From Dipteris shenzhenensis (taxonomy: Eukaryota; Polypodiophyta; Polypodiopsida; Gleicheniales): DNA of 64,000 bases. The notes under the pieces were generated by a model. It searched no databases. It was not told the origin of the DNA and saw nothing but the letters and a program-made list of their open reading frames with translations. A program made the translations under genes and the position numbers. Where the stretch lies: NCBI GenBank assembly GCA_047967505.1, contig CM106541.1; one strand, given 5' to 3'. Below, piece by piece: positions 1-10,129 of this stretch (positions are counted from its first letter, which is position 1; each line of letters begins with the position of its first letter).

Positions 1-2
1 CA

Positions 3-1010
3 ATGCATCAGATGGCAGTAGCTACTATGCAACAGGGAGTCTGTGGTGGGCAGCAAGCCACTCTTGATGACATGTTGGCAGATTCTTTGCGTGCATACAA
101 AGCCCTACCTAAGGCCATCAAACTTGAGATGTCCTTCTCTGATTATGTGAACCTCAAGCGTGATGATGCCCGCACTTCTAGAGGTTACACACACAAGAAT
201 TATGCAGCCAAGGATATCAAGGACAAACTCACAATGCATAAGTTTAAAGGGGACACTCGTACTCCCAATGAGTTGGAGGAGTGGCTCACGAAGCTGGAAG
301 ACTATTTTCGCTTCTACCCCAAGTGTGAGGAGGAGCGCATCATTTTTGTAGGTATGCATATGCAGGACTATGCCCACACATGGTGGCGATACATGAGGGA
401 TTCCCCTGCAGAGACCAACCACTTGGAGGGGTTTCAAAGAATTGATGGTCACTACATTTGTATCCCCACTTGTCTTGGATCAATACTTGGCTGAATTTTA
501 TGCCTTGTCGCAGACCGGTGCGGTCCAAGAGTACTTGCAACGCTTTTGGAGGCTTTCCCTGTTTGTGCAAGACGTATCTGAAAAGGGAAAGCTGCTGTGA
601 AGGCACATAACCTTCAAACAATTGAGCATGCAGCCCAATTGGCAGAGGTATTTGAGCCCAAATATGCTGGCAAATATAAGATGACAGCAGGCAGCACATA
701 TGGGAATGTAAATGAGGTTGAGAAGCAGCCTAAAATGACTGATTGGAATGAAAGAAAATCAGCAGCAGCACCATTTCCGAGGTTTCCCACAGTTACATGC
801 AGCAAGATGCCATATGCTAAGCCATACAGGTCATTTGATGCTAAGCCAGGAGCTAAGCCAAGTGTTGGGATTGAAAAATCAGAAGTTAAACAACACACCA
901 AGGCTATTATGGACAGCAGAAAGTGGGCAAACTTATGCTTTAAGTGTGGTGAGAAGTGGACTCTTGAGCATCGGGAAGTTTGTAAAATGCGTAACAGTGG
1001 TACAGCATGA
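3..1010 (+). pseudogene. Ty3/gypsy gag fragment (5' part missing)
   Basis: Capsid/nucleocapsid part of an LTR retrotransposon; Gag would form cytoplasmic particles around the element RNA. The first open stretch (3-494) has a typical gag pattern: a variable start, then a helical segment with 'LEEWLTKLEDYFRFY' and 'YAHTWWRYM'. The frame then shifts near 470-480, because 'AEFYALSQTGAVQEYLQRFW' continues in another frame. The third piece (597-1010) ends with a zinc-knuckle-like C-x2-C-x7-H-x3-C (CFKCGEKWTLEH...C), an atypical spacing. Protease follows directly. The element enters from beyond the left edge, so its start is unseen. It is broken by at least one frameshift and a TGA near 598. Confidence 0.75.
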
Positions 1011-1707
1011 TTATTGAGATATCAGAGGATGAGGATTTGATGGATGCTTCTGAGACTTTGGATGCCACTCATGATGATTCAGAGGGTGCACAAATCGTGG
1101 AAGAAGCTCCAGATGTTGGAGCCACGAAGGGGGCTGATTTCCCCTTTGATCCCGGTGGTGCTAATGAACGTAATATGGATGGTATACAATCCGATGACAC
1201 TCAGCCCACATGTAACCCGCGAGGCCATTGGCCTAAAGTCTTTCATGTGGAGCATCAGGTTGCTATGCCCTTTCTTGCGCGAGAGGATGCAAATGGTAAT
1301 GCTCCTGTGGACGAGGAGATCTATTGGGATGCACAGCAAACAATTTATGCTATCTCTTCTCATGCATTGATGGGTGCCAAAAGTGCTGAAACTATCAGAT
1401 TGAAAGGACAAATTAATGGCAGGATTGTTCACATGCTTGTGGACAACGGTAGCACTCATAGTTTCATCAATTCTAAGATCTTACAGAAGGCGGGATTGAT
1501 TGCTACTGAGATTGATCATGGGCTGAGAGTAGAGGTGGCAAATGGACAGCATTTGGTCAGTAAATTTTGTTGCCAAGATGCAAGGATCAAGCTCTCTGAG
1601 GATTATGAATTTGCTGGGGATCTCTTGGCATTGGATATGGGCCCAATAGATGCTGTCCTGGGCTGCAATTGGCTGAAATCTTTGGGTAAAATCAGTGTAG
1701 ATTCGAT
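1007..1707 (+). pseudogene. Ty3/gypsy retropepsin-like protease fragment
   Basis: Aspartic protease that would cleave the Gag-Pol polyprotein. The frame is open from 1007. After a poorly conserved acidic linker, the active-site motif LVDNGSTHSFI is at about 1438-1470, and the C-terminal flap-side motif DAVLGCNWL at about 1651-1677. The usual D-S/T-G triad reads D-N-G here, a conservative-looking change whose effect is unknown. The frame stays open past the protease into copia-type sequence at about 1700 (see the findings). It overlaps the end of gag by a few bases. Confidence 0.8.
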
Positions 1708-3165
1708 CCAGAAAAACAATACATGGGATTTGGTGGATTTGCCCATTGGAAAGAAAGCTGTTGGGACAAAGTGAGTGTACAAGATAAAGAGAAAACTGAT
1801 AGGACTATTGACAGTGCAAGGCGAGGCTGTTTGCTAAAGGATATTCTCAGTAAAAGGGGACAGACTATGAAGAAACCTTTGCCCCGACTTCTACCATCAA
1901 ATGTGTTGTCTCATTGGCTGCTCATTTTGGGTGGAAAGTACATGAATTGCACATCAAAACAGCCTCTATCATTGGGGACTTGTACGAAGAAGTGTGTGTG
2001 AGCCAGCCTGTTGGTTTTCAAGTGCTTGATCAGGAAGACAAGATATGCAAGCTGGATAGGGCACTTTATGGGTGGCTTGGTATGATAAGATTATATATAT
2101 TGACGAGCCAGGGTCTATGGAAACAGTCCAATTGAAAGTGCCCTATATGTCAAGAAGAACAAAAAGGATTTGCTGATTGTCATCCTTTATGTGGATGATA
2201 TGTTGCTCATAGGCACAAGTGAAGAGAGAATTGCAGATTTCAAGCATGACCTTGAAGCTTCGTTTGATGATGTCCGATCTGGAGCCATTACACTACTATC
2301 TAGGCATTTAGTTTATGCAATGAGATGAGGGATTTGTTTTGAAACAATCCAATCATATACAAACGACTGTTACAAAACTTCACTTTTAAGGATTGCAAGC
2401 CCATTTCTACTTCATTGGAGCCTAGGCTGTCCATGCCTGATGCAAGTGAAGTTTGAACCATTTGATGCTATTTCATACAGCTAGGTTGTTGGATGCCTCA
2501 TATATCTGTGCGATACTTGTCTAGATATTCAGTCCAATGTATCCTAATTGAGCAGGTATATGCACTGCACAGCCCAAAGACATAGCATTGAAATTCTGTA
2601 AAGTGTGTTTTCAGATATCTGCAGGGGTACTCAGTTGCTCTATGCCCTGGGGGTTGACTCTTGAGTTGCATGCTTTCAGTGATTCAGATTGGGCTGGTGA
2701 TTATGACTCCAGACACTCCACCAGGGGCAAGTGTTTCTTTATTGGTGGTTCATGCATTTCTTGGTTGAGCAAGAAATAATCCAGTCCATTTCTTGGTTGA
2801 GCAAGAAACAATCTGGTGTGGCTACATCATCCTGTGAAGCTGAGTACAGTGCAGCCTTCACAACTACAATAGAATGTGTATGGCCCAAAAATTGATGGGA
2901 GATCTTCATGGCAGTTTGCATTGTGCAGCCATCTACTCCTATTCTCATTGATGGTCAGAGTGTTACTGTAGCATGGAATCCTGTGTTTCATGCCCACACG
3001 AAACACATTGAGATACATTATTACTATGTCAAAGAGAGATCAATTTGATCTGCAGTCCTACACATCGTAATGTTGCAGAGCTTTTCACCAAAGCTTTACC
3101 CAGAGAAAATTTTGAAGCTTTTCACAAAGCGTTAGGCTTATTCCATTTGGGGATTGATCTATCAC
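1700..3165 (+). pseudogene. Ty1/copia reverse transcriptase-RNase H remnant
   Basis: Copia-type RT begins with the family-typical NNTWDLVDLP at about 1714. It continues in several frames: SQPVGFQVLDQEDKICKLDRALYG (about 1999-2072), the catalytic YVDDMLLIGTS (about 2188-2222), RNase H 'SDSDWAGDYDSRHSTRG' (about 2680-2730), and the C-terminal 'NVAELFTKALPRENF' (about 3070-3115). Many stops and shifts make it non-coding. A 22-bp piece of RNase H is duplicated at 2755-2808. In a normal copia element integrase precedes RT; here Ty3 protease does. Confidence 0.8.
2755..2808 (+). repeat. 22-bp direct repeat, 32-bp period, inside copia RNase H
   Basis: The 22-base word beginning catttcttggttg occurs at 2755-2776 and again at 2787-2808 without mismatch. 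A stop codon lies between them, so the duplication disrupts the RNase H frame. Confidence 0.9.
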
Positions 3166-4234
3166 CTTGTACATGTTCAAACTATCACTGCAGGAGGTTT
3201 TGTAAGATGTTAGTAGCGACTGCGACTGACACCTTACCCAAGGGGCACTTTTATCCCCAGCTAGGGGTTTTTCCCCTTGGGCTAGTTCGGGATTTTTTAT
3301 TTGGCTTGACCCTAACAAACTTATACTTTAGTATTGTTTTTGCAGTCGCAACAACTTTTTGTTTTGATTCACTCTTGTGTACGAGGCTGTGCAGAGGAGC
3401 AATGCAGCTTGTCATGATCAAGCCCTAGACATTGGGACTCTGTAGAAGAGTGGAGAGATCTTTGGAGGGATCTAGCTTCTATTGAGAGACTTAGGGAGCA
3501 CCAACTAGACTCCATTGAGGTGATAGGGCTCACATAAGGTTGTATGTGATTGAGGCCAAAGGAGCACAATAGTCTTTTTACTCCATCTGGGCTAGGTGGA
3601 CAGAACAAGGGGATGAGATGACATCCCAATTCTTGTAGAAGATGGTCCCAAGCGGGGGAAAAATGAATGTATGCACTTCTAAGAGATGAGAACGAATGTA
3701 TGCACTTTGATCAGGTATATGTTCCAGGCAGAGGTCCAACATTTTGGACTGCAATAGCAAATGATAAATTGCCACATGGGATTTTGAGGAACTGTGTCCG
3801 TAACTCCGACAAGGTTGGATCACCTTCCGGCAACCATCTATAGCTTCCCAGAGGCAACATTCTTGATGGGTTGCAATCTCTGGTGCACATGTGCCCAATC
3901 TATCTGATGCGCGTTTGATGACACCAGGGAATTGGATGCATTCTGATGCCAAGTATTGGCTTGGTCAGTTGATTGCTAGTGTAGCAGAGTGCAAGGGTGA
4001 GCCCGAATTAAATAAAGACCGGAAGGGGCGTCAAAGCATCTGGGGCCAATCGGTGTCCTTGGTGTTTGGTTTTTGAGCAAGGACACTCTAGCCTTTCTTT
4101 TCAGTGTTCTCAAAGTTGTTTCTAAGTGGAATTTAACTAATGGAAGTGGCTGGAAATGTTGGAATGTGGCTGTGAATGAAGTGTATGCTAAGCTAGTTAT
4201 AGTTGACTACCCTTTAGATTTCTAAAGGCCGGTT
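3166..4234. other. No gene seen; probable element 3' flank
   Basis: After the copia C-terminus there is a T-rich, LTR-like stretch (3200-3560), with no boundary I can defend. From 3560 to 4234 there are only short open frames and no recognisable domain. Confidence 0.4.
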
Positions 4235-5100
4235 TCAGCAGCCCGTCAAAGGTTCAAAAGAACCTTGATTTTTGTTAAAACCAGCAAAGGACAGATCTGC
4301 ATTTTCAGCAAATATAACATCCCGAGTAGTGATAACCTTCTTTGTCACATGATTATAAAGTCTATACCCCTTGCTTTCACTGTTATAGCCAATAAAGATG
4401 CAGTTCTCTGCCTTGTCATGAGGTTTGCCACGCAATTCTAAAGGCACATGTGCATATGCTACACAATCAAATGTACGGAAATAGCCCACATCGGGCTTAC
4501 AACCAAACCATGCTTGATAAGGTGTCATGACCTTAAGAGCCTTCGTGGGATACTTATGCAGAATATGAGTCGGGCACAAAATGACTTCCATCCAAGATTT
4601 TTGTGGCAACCCTTTTGCTTTTAGCATGCATCTCCCATCTCCGAAAGTGACCGATTTTTCCTTTCACCTTTCCCATTTTGTTGAGGACCATAAACTAATG
4701 TGTAATGCCCTTCTCGGTAAAAAATTGTTGGAATGGCTTGGATAGGTATTCCCCTCTTTGATCTCAACAGAGGGTCAACTAGCATTCAGATTGATCTTCA
4801 ATCGAGGCCACAAAGTGCTTGACCACATTGCAAACTTCGGACTTCTGCTTAAGACCAAAGACCCAAGTAAAACACGTGGAATCATCTATGAATGTAATAT
4901 AATATAGATGACCTCTTAAGAGACGGAGTGCGCATGGGTCCACAAGCATCAATATGGACGAGCTGTAATTTATGTCCTCTATCTAGTTTGGGAGGAGATT
5001 TGGTCCATTAGTGGTCTCTCTGAGGATGATGGGAGCCTTGGAGGCACGGTTGATATTGAGATTCTTGAGGGCTTAGTGGCCACATAGAAAAAGATCGACT
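4235..5100 (-). pseudogene. Ty1/copia integrase fragment
   Basis: Integrase inserts element cDNA into the host chromosome. The largest open frame (4235-4627) reads the C-terminal part of the copia core: 'TPYQAWFGCKPDVGYFRTFD', 'AYAHVPLELRGK', 'CIFIGYNSESKGYRLYN', 'VITTRDVIF'. Further right on the same strand, broken frames at about 4640-5100 carry 'YITFIDDST' and the 'GEYLSKPFQQFF' acidic-core region. The copy ends abruptly at 4235, with no RT. It may be the same minus-strand element as the gag at 6650-7466. Confidence 0.75.
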
Positions 5101-6649
5101 CTCTTTTGCATTCTTGCGATAGTTTTGGAATTTGGTATCCACTCCAGTTCACTATGCATTTGAGGAGATCGCCAACCTACGTATGATGTGCCCTTCCCTC
5201 TCATGGCTAAATTAAGGGCAGGGGAAGGGGCACCAAAGTCAATATTCGAAAATGGTAACTAGTCACCCTCCAAGGCAAAATCTACAAGATCTTAGCCAGC
5301 CCTTGAGTCTACGTTTGTGTCCCAATTTGTTGTGTGTATCCTTCACTTTACACAAACTTGGTAAGAATAGCATCTCGAACAACATCTTCACTTTTTGGGA
5401 GGCCGTTGAGTTGCGTGATATGAGTCTAAGCCTCCCAATTCTTCTCCCAGTTTTGAGGCGGATTAGGATTTCCTAGAGGGGAGGAGACTAGGCTTGTCAG
5501 CATGTTGGATCGAGGGATCTTAACTCTTTATGTTATGCCATAGGTGGCGGTGTGTGTTCCTTGCAAGCTTTTGTATAGGAGCTCAACAAAGCTCTTTCTT
5601 CTAGGTAGAGCTTTGATGATGAACCAAGTCTTGTTGCCTATGGCCTTGTCCATTGCGTCATGATGTGCTTCCAGAGACGATGTATGGGACAGCTTCGGCA
5701 TTTGGTTAGTAACTCGATGGGCGGGGTCAGATGGCACATAGATACTAGGGCTTGGGGGCTTGGGTAGCTTGGCTAATGGTGATTCTTACTCACTTTAAGG
5801 GAGGAGTAGGTATCATCGATCTAGAGATGCAGAGCAGAGCATTTTTGGGCAAGCTCATAATATGTGTTGTGTTTTCAGAGGATGAGTTTGGGCATTTTCC
5901 TGGATTCATCTAGATATAAGCTCACAATATGGAGCCTCGTACCGTTCTCTAAGACATAGAAGGTCCTTCAATAGCTTGGTCTCTAGGGACATGGCAGCTC
6001 TCTCTTTACTAGGAAGGCTTCCTCGATGAGAATTTGGAGGCACCTTCACATAGGTCTTACTCAGTCCATCCCACGATGCAGTGCAGAGATTGATGCAACC
6101 ATCCCAAGGGCCCATGCGGCCAAGGATCAACATGGATTGGTAAAGATGTTCTCCTAGACTAGAGTACCTTTTTGAGTCAAATACTATTACTGCACCTAGT
6201 GACAAGTCTCCTCTGTTCTACAGCATATGGGTGAGTGAAGTACTCAAGCTTGAGTTTCCCAGCTTGCGTCAGGTTGTCACAGAGGACCACTCTCTTAGTC
6301 TAATGGTTGGGCAAGCGAAGTGTTGACATCCCGCAGCTAGTCATCAAAAGTAGGAATCACTCACAGTGATGTCTTTGGTTGTGAGAGTGTTGTCCTCTTT
6401 GGGAGGTGTAGTGTACTCCAAACAGTGGATTTGGCTCCAGCAGACACGACAATCCAAACCAGTGCCCTTCTCCTACTACCCGCATTTGCAAGCAACTCTA
6501 GATTTTGACCTCTTTGTGGTACCCATGGCGAGAGAGGCACTTGCTTTAGCAGCAGGTCCTGCTTGCCCTCCTCTCTAGTCTCTGCGCATGGTTGTGGACT
6601 ACTACAAGGGTGGAGTATACGTGGTCTCAGCCATCACACTATTGGCTAC
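5101..6649. other. Degenerate interior of a minus-strand copia element; no domain recognised
   Basis: Open frames here (for example 5906-6205 on the minus strand) show no family motif. Position between gag and integrase on the same strand suggests remains of the gag end, protease and integrase start, but this is inferred from order only. Confidence 0.35.
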
Positions 6650-7466
6650 CTAGTCACTGGACCCTCTGCGTTCCGTTGGGGACACTGATGCCAATAATGA
6701 CCTTTCTGGCCACGTCAGTTACATGGACGGGATGCCTTGAGAGCTTCTCTTTCCTCAGCTGTCAATTGCTTTCTTCCTCTTTGATCAGCTGTCAAAGCCT
6801 CAGGTTGACTGTCATAGGTACGATCGACGAAGTGCTCCTCCTGGTCAAGCATCATGGGGACCAATTCCTCCCAGGTCAACTCATTCACCCTACCACTAGT
6901 GATCAAGGATGGCCCCGTACTGAGAGGATAACTGGGACATGAGAGTTATGGCCATGTCTTGCTGAAATTTGCTTCCTTGCCTGGAGGATCTCCTACTGAA
7001 GTTTTTGTAACTTGATTATGTGTTCCCGCATCGATGAAGACTTCTTGGGATCCAACAACCTCATCTGAACCTCGAATGAAACCCTCTTCATGGGAGAGGT
7101 TCGGTTATACATGGATGCCAAATGCTTCCATCTACTTTTGGCCACTGTCGTGCTTCACGTGATTAATCATGTGAGGAGTACAATTAAGAAAGATAAATGA
7201 TCTTACCCTGGCATTAAAACGGTCCCACAGTTGGGATAGAGTCTTGGTTTCCTTCTGAGCCAGGATGCCAAGGTCCTCTGCCAGGGGATCTGGTCGGGCA
7301 ACACCTATCAAAACGAAATCTGCCATGTCATATGACTGTAACACAGATTTTATCATAACCTGCCAAACGCCGTAATTGAGCCCATCCAACTGCCGGTCAA
7401 CTGGGAACGTGGGCAACAATGGAATTCTAGTCTTGTTCTCTGCCATCTCCGACAAAGTCGCCATGT
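6650..7466 (-). pseudogene. Ty1/copia gag (UBN2-like) fragment
   Basis: The start is placed at the ATG at 7464-7466, because what follows is a typical copia gag N-terminus: 'LDGLNYGVWQVMIKSVLQS' within the first 60 residues, then 'TLSQLWDRFNARVRSFIF'. After a frame break, 'KHLASMYNRTSPMKRV' and an E/Q-rich helical stretch (about 6990-7100) continue the UBN2 helix set. A later piece carries 'ELTWEELVPMMLDQEE' (about 6840-6890). About 200 bp upstream lies the LTR at 7673-8460, in the correct order for a minus-strand element. Several stops and shifts disable it. Confidence 0.7.
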
Positions 7467-7672
7467 CGGAGTGAAGAGGACGATGAACTGAAAGAGAAGG
7501 TGGATGGGATGGAAGGAATTGAGGGTTGAAGAAAGGAGAAGGTTGAAGACAAGGATGACGGGGCTGACAGCCCAATGTACCATCACACCTCGATTTCCGT
7601 CCCTCGGGAACACCTCCTCTCTGATCTGCAAACACCCTTCAAAGTCACCCTTCCGAACGGTCCCTCGCAGTG

Positions 7673-8460
7673 TGTTGGCTCAACACTCCCGGAGAACTGC
7701 AAGTGATCTCTGGAGAAAACCTTGCTACTACAACTGGGGGAAAACCTCGGAAACAAGGGCTGCTCGAGAGCTCGGAACACACAGCTCAACAAACAAGTGA
7801 AGGGAGCACTAGGGAGCGGATGGACTGCTGCACTACCCTGCTCCTCATGTGCACAACAGGGCTGGCTCTGCTCCTCTGCCAGGCCCTCCAAGAAATGCTG
7901 GTCTGCGGTGAAGTACTGCTCCACCAGGTGATGAAAAGAGGGCTAAGGGGGGGGGGGGCTATATATAGCCCCCCAGCCCCTCCTAGTTGGCTCGCATAGG
8001 GCAGGGCTGACCAGCCTGCCTAGTGGCCGACCCAACAGGCCTACATGGCCGACTCTACAGCCCTACAAAAGGGCTCCTCAGGGCCCTATATCAGGGCTGA
8101 GTCCCTGGCCAGGTGGGCCGACCCACCAGTCAGGGCTGCACACAGCCCTATACATAGGGCTCAAGCCCACTGCCCAAGGAGGGCTGAAGCCACCCAGGTG
8201 GCCGACCTGCACCCTCTGCTCCATAGCCCATAAATGGGCTCTAAGAGGCGCCTAAAGGGCAGCATACCTGCCCACACACCCCCGTACCCCGCCTGGGAAC
8301 CTCCATGGCACTGAGCAACCACTCTAGCCTACTCTCATGGGGGGCAGGCACACCCACAACACAGGCCCTCACTCTCTACACTATCGTCACTCACTGGGTG
8401 GGCACACCCACAAGCAAGGCCCTCTCTCTAGGTGACATCAGGAGATGTTGACCTCCAACA
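7673..8460 (-). repeat. LTR of a minus-strand copia element
   Basis: The block starts TGTTGG and ends CCAACA on the plus strand, a perfect 6-bp terminal inverted repeat with TG...CA ends as expected for an LTR. It lies immediately upstream, in minus orientation, of the gag at 7466. A TATA-containing palindrome at 7953-7974 could serve its promoter. Inside it, 'gggct' and 'cagccct' words recur in a GC-rich stretch (8000-8260). The partner LTR was not found. Confidence 0.6.
7953..7974. promoter_or_regulatory. Palindromic TATA element in LTR
   Basis: A G6-CTATATATAG-C6 palindrome with no mismatch. It contains TATATA and sits inside the LTR upstream of gag, as a core promoter would. Being palindromic, it gives no strand preference by itself. 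Confidence 0.5.
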
Positions 8461-8806
8461 ACTTGACCTGGTTGGGGATGTTTCAGCCTGCAAGTACCTT
8501 TACACTCATAAATTGAGGAATTTTTTGGGCTACAAAACATAGAATCTTTCTTTCTTGTTAGCCCCCTTGTGGATAGCTGATCTTGCATATATTTTGAAGG
8601 CAATATAGAAATTTATTTCTTGGGGGGAGGGATAATGTTGTAGACAAGTATATAATGCAAAAATCTTCCTTTACTCAGTACCTGCATGTGCTTATTTGTG
8701 CTCAAGAGTCTCATTTGTGTCTGTAAACATCATCTTAATACAATACTTAAAACAATATAGAGAAATATGTAATGGATGGTGACAGTTTTCACGTGCATTT
8801 TTCCAG
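8461..8806. other. No gene seen between LTR and TPR-like exon
   Basis: A purine tract (ttggggggaggga, about 8617-8630) resembles a polypurine tract, and a weak copia C-terminal-like reading precedes it. Neither is strong enough to call. Confidence 0.3.
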
Positions 8807-9060
8807 CCCTCTTAAACTGGGGTCTAGCTCTTCGAGATCGATCTTGGTTGCGTCCAATATATAGCAATGAAAGGATTAAGCTGTTGCAACAAGCAAGGCT
8901 GATATTTCAAGATGTGCTTCAATATGATCCAAACTATAGTCAAGCCAAAATGGCAGTGGCTGCCTGCATTGAGGAACTGCAGGAGCTTCAAGAGTATGAT
9001 GGAAACGAGTCCAAGAGAGCTCAGAACCGGAGGGCTGAGAACTGGTGGGATTGGAATTGA
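8807..9060 (+). CDS. TPR-like terminal exon of a host gene, partial
   Basis: Open frame following a good 3' splice site (tgcatttttccag, ending 8806). It reads about 83 residues from 'LLNWGLALRDRS' through 'ERIKLLQQARLIFQDVLQYD' and 'AKMAVAACIEELQELQE' to a C-terminal 'ENWWDWN' and TGA at 9058-9060. The helix-turn-helix spacing with N-W-G-L-A and Y-D-P-N-Y resembles a tetratricopeptide repeat, a protein-protein interaction module. Upstream exons are not visible; the copia LTR block ends 350 bp before. A GT that could be a splice donor follows the TGA by one base, so this may instead be an internal exon with a mutated end. The family is not recognised. Confidence 0.45.
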
Positions 9061-9175
9061 GGTAGGCTGTTATATCTCTTTTCAGTGGTTTTCCTATACC
9101 TTGCTAAAAGCAAATTTTTTAGTGTCATCCAAATGAAAACTTGAGCAACCGTGGATCAGAAATCTGGCTGTAACC

Positions 9176-9712
9176 ATTTTCAGGCTTAGATTCTGTGAAT
9201 GAATTTTGTGATGTCCTGTCCCTACCGAGAAATGGCAACAGAGGGATCTTCCAAATGGCAGACTCTCAAGTTATGCCCAAGATAAGTGGGATCAGCTAAT
9301 CAAAGGACCAACGAGAGCTCATGCTATATCAGCTAAGGCAGATTCTGGCTTACAAACGGGTTCAACATTCACTTGAGTTTGGTATTCTGGTAATTTGCCA
9401 ATGTGTGTTGTATTTTAACTTAATGATTGGAGCTGTGAAGTTAAAGCTCACAGGTTGATGTCATTTCAAGATCTGGTCATGATGTATATTCTGTCCAATT
9501 CTTTCACTGCTATGTGAGACAAAATATCGCATGTGCTTTACACAATCAGATATCCATCTGGTTGCATGATGTGATTCTAATTTAAGGTTACATTACTGTG
9601 ATGAGTGTTTAGCAAATGATGCATAATATACAATACAGATCTTCTTAGCGGTGATGACAAAGAACTTGATCGGATAGAGTCTGAAAATTCAATTCTTTGG
9701 AAGCCTCCAGGT
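9176..9712 (+). pseudogene. Two exon-like pieces downstream of the TPR-like exon
   Basis: About 9188-9400: after a possible acceptor (cattttcag) the reading is gene-like ('DSVNEFCDVLS', then 'LPNGRLSSYAQDKWDQL' and 'GPTRAHAISAKADSG'). It needs a one-base shift near 9225 to stay open. About 9637-9711: acceptor acaatacag, then 'LLSGDDKELDRIESEN' and 'LWKPPG', with donor gtacag. Both have the composition of real exons, but no family was recognised. They may be lost exons of the gene whose exon is at 8807-9060. The required frameshift suggests a decaying copy. Confidence 0.3.
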
Positions 9713-9903
9713 ACAGGGTCTCTTGGACCTTGTTTTTCTCATCAGGTGATTCGATCAACTATATTTTGCCATTTTAACAAGCAAAGATGTAACAACTAAA
9801 AATCGATGTCCAGTATAAAAGATCATTGTCTTGCTACTTGATAGAGTTAGAGAGACCATTCTATGCTATATTCTAACCCCTATACCTCGATAACAGCTTC
9901 CAC

Positions 9904-9965
9904 TGGCACATCCATGATTGCACCAGCCCATGCCTACAAGAGCCAGTGGCACATCCATGATTGCA
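9904..9965 (+). repeat. 19-bp direct repeat, 43-bp period
   Basis: tggcacatccatgattgca is at 9904-9922 and 9947-9965, identical. It lies immediately left of the palindrome at 9971-10044. Confidence 0.9.
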
Positions 9966-9970
9966 TCATC

Positions 9971-10044
9971 TTTGGAAAATTCTTGTGGCTCTTTGGTTTT
10001 CATCCGCGCGGATGAAAACCAAAGAGCCACAAGAATTTTCCAAA
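9971..10044. repeat. 74-bp perfect palindrome (37-bp arms, no spacer)
   Basis: The arm from 9971 to 10007 (starting tttggaaaattcttg and ending catccgc) is the exact reverse complement of 10008-10044. There is no loop; the centre is ccgc|gcgg. Symmetry stops at 9970/10045. It could form a cruciform or a long RNA hairpin. Confidence 0.95.
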
Positions 10045-10129
10045 AGGAGGAGTCAAGAATCTCGTTCTCAACTGTTGTTGAAGAAAATCTAGGAACTCAC
10101 GGGAGGACGGGCAAAATCAGAACAAATGA

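Noticed and set aside
3716-4076. Gene-like plus-strand reading near the copia remnant
   Set aside because: Short, with no motif and no splice sites that keep a frame.
5906-6205. 99-codon minus-strand frame
   Set aside because: No family motif; its position inside a decayed copia element makes chance more likely.
8617-8650. Possible plus-strand polypurine tract and LTR start
   Set aside because: The coding region before it could not be confirmed as a copia end, and no matching LTR was seen.
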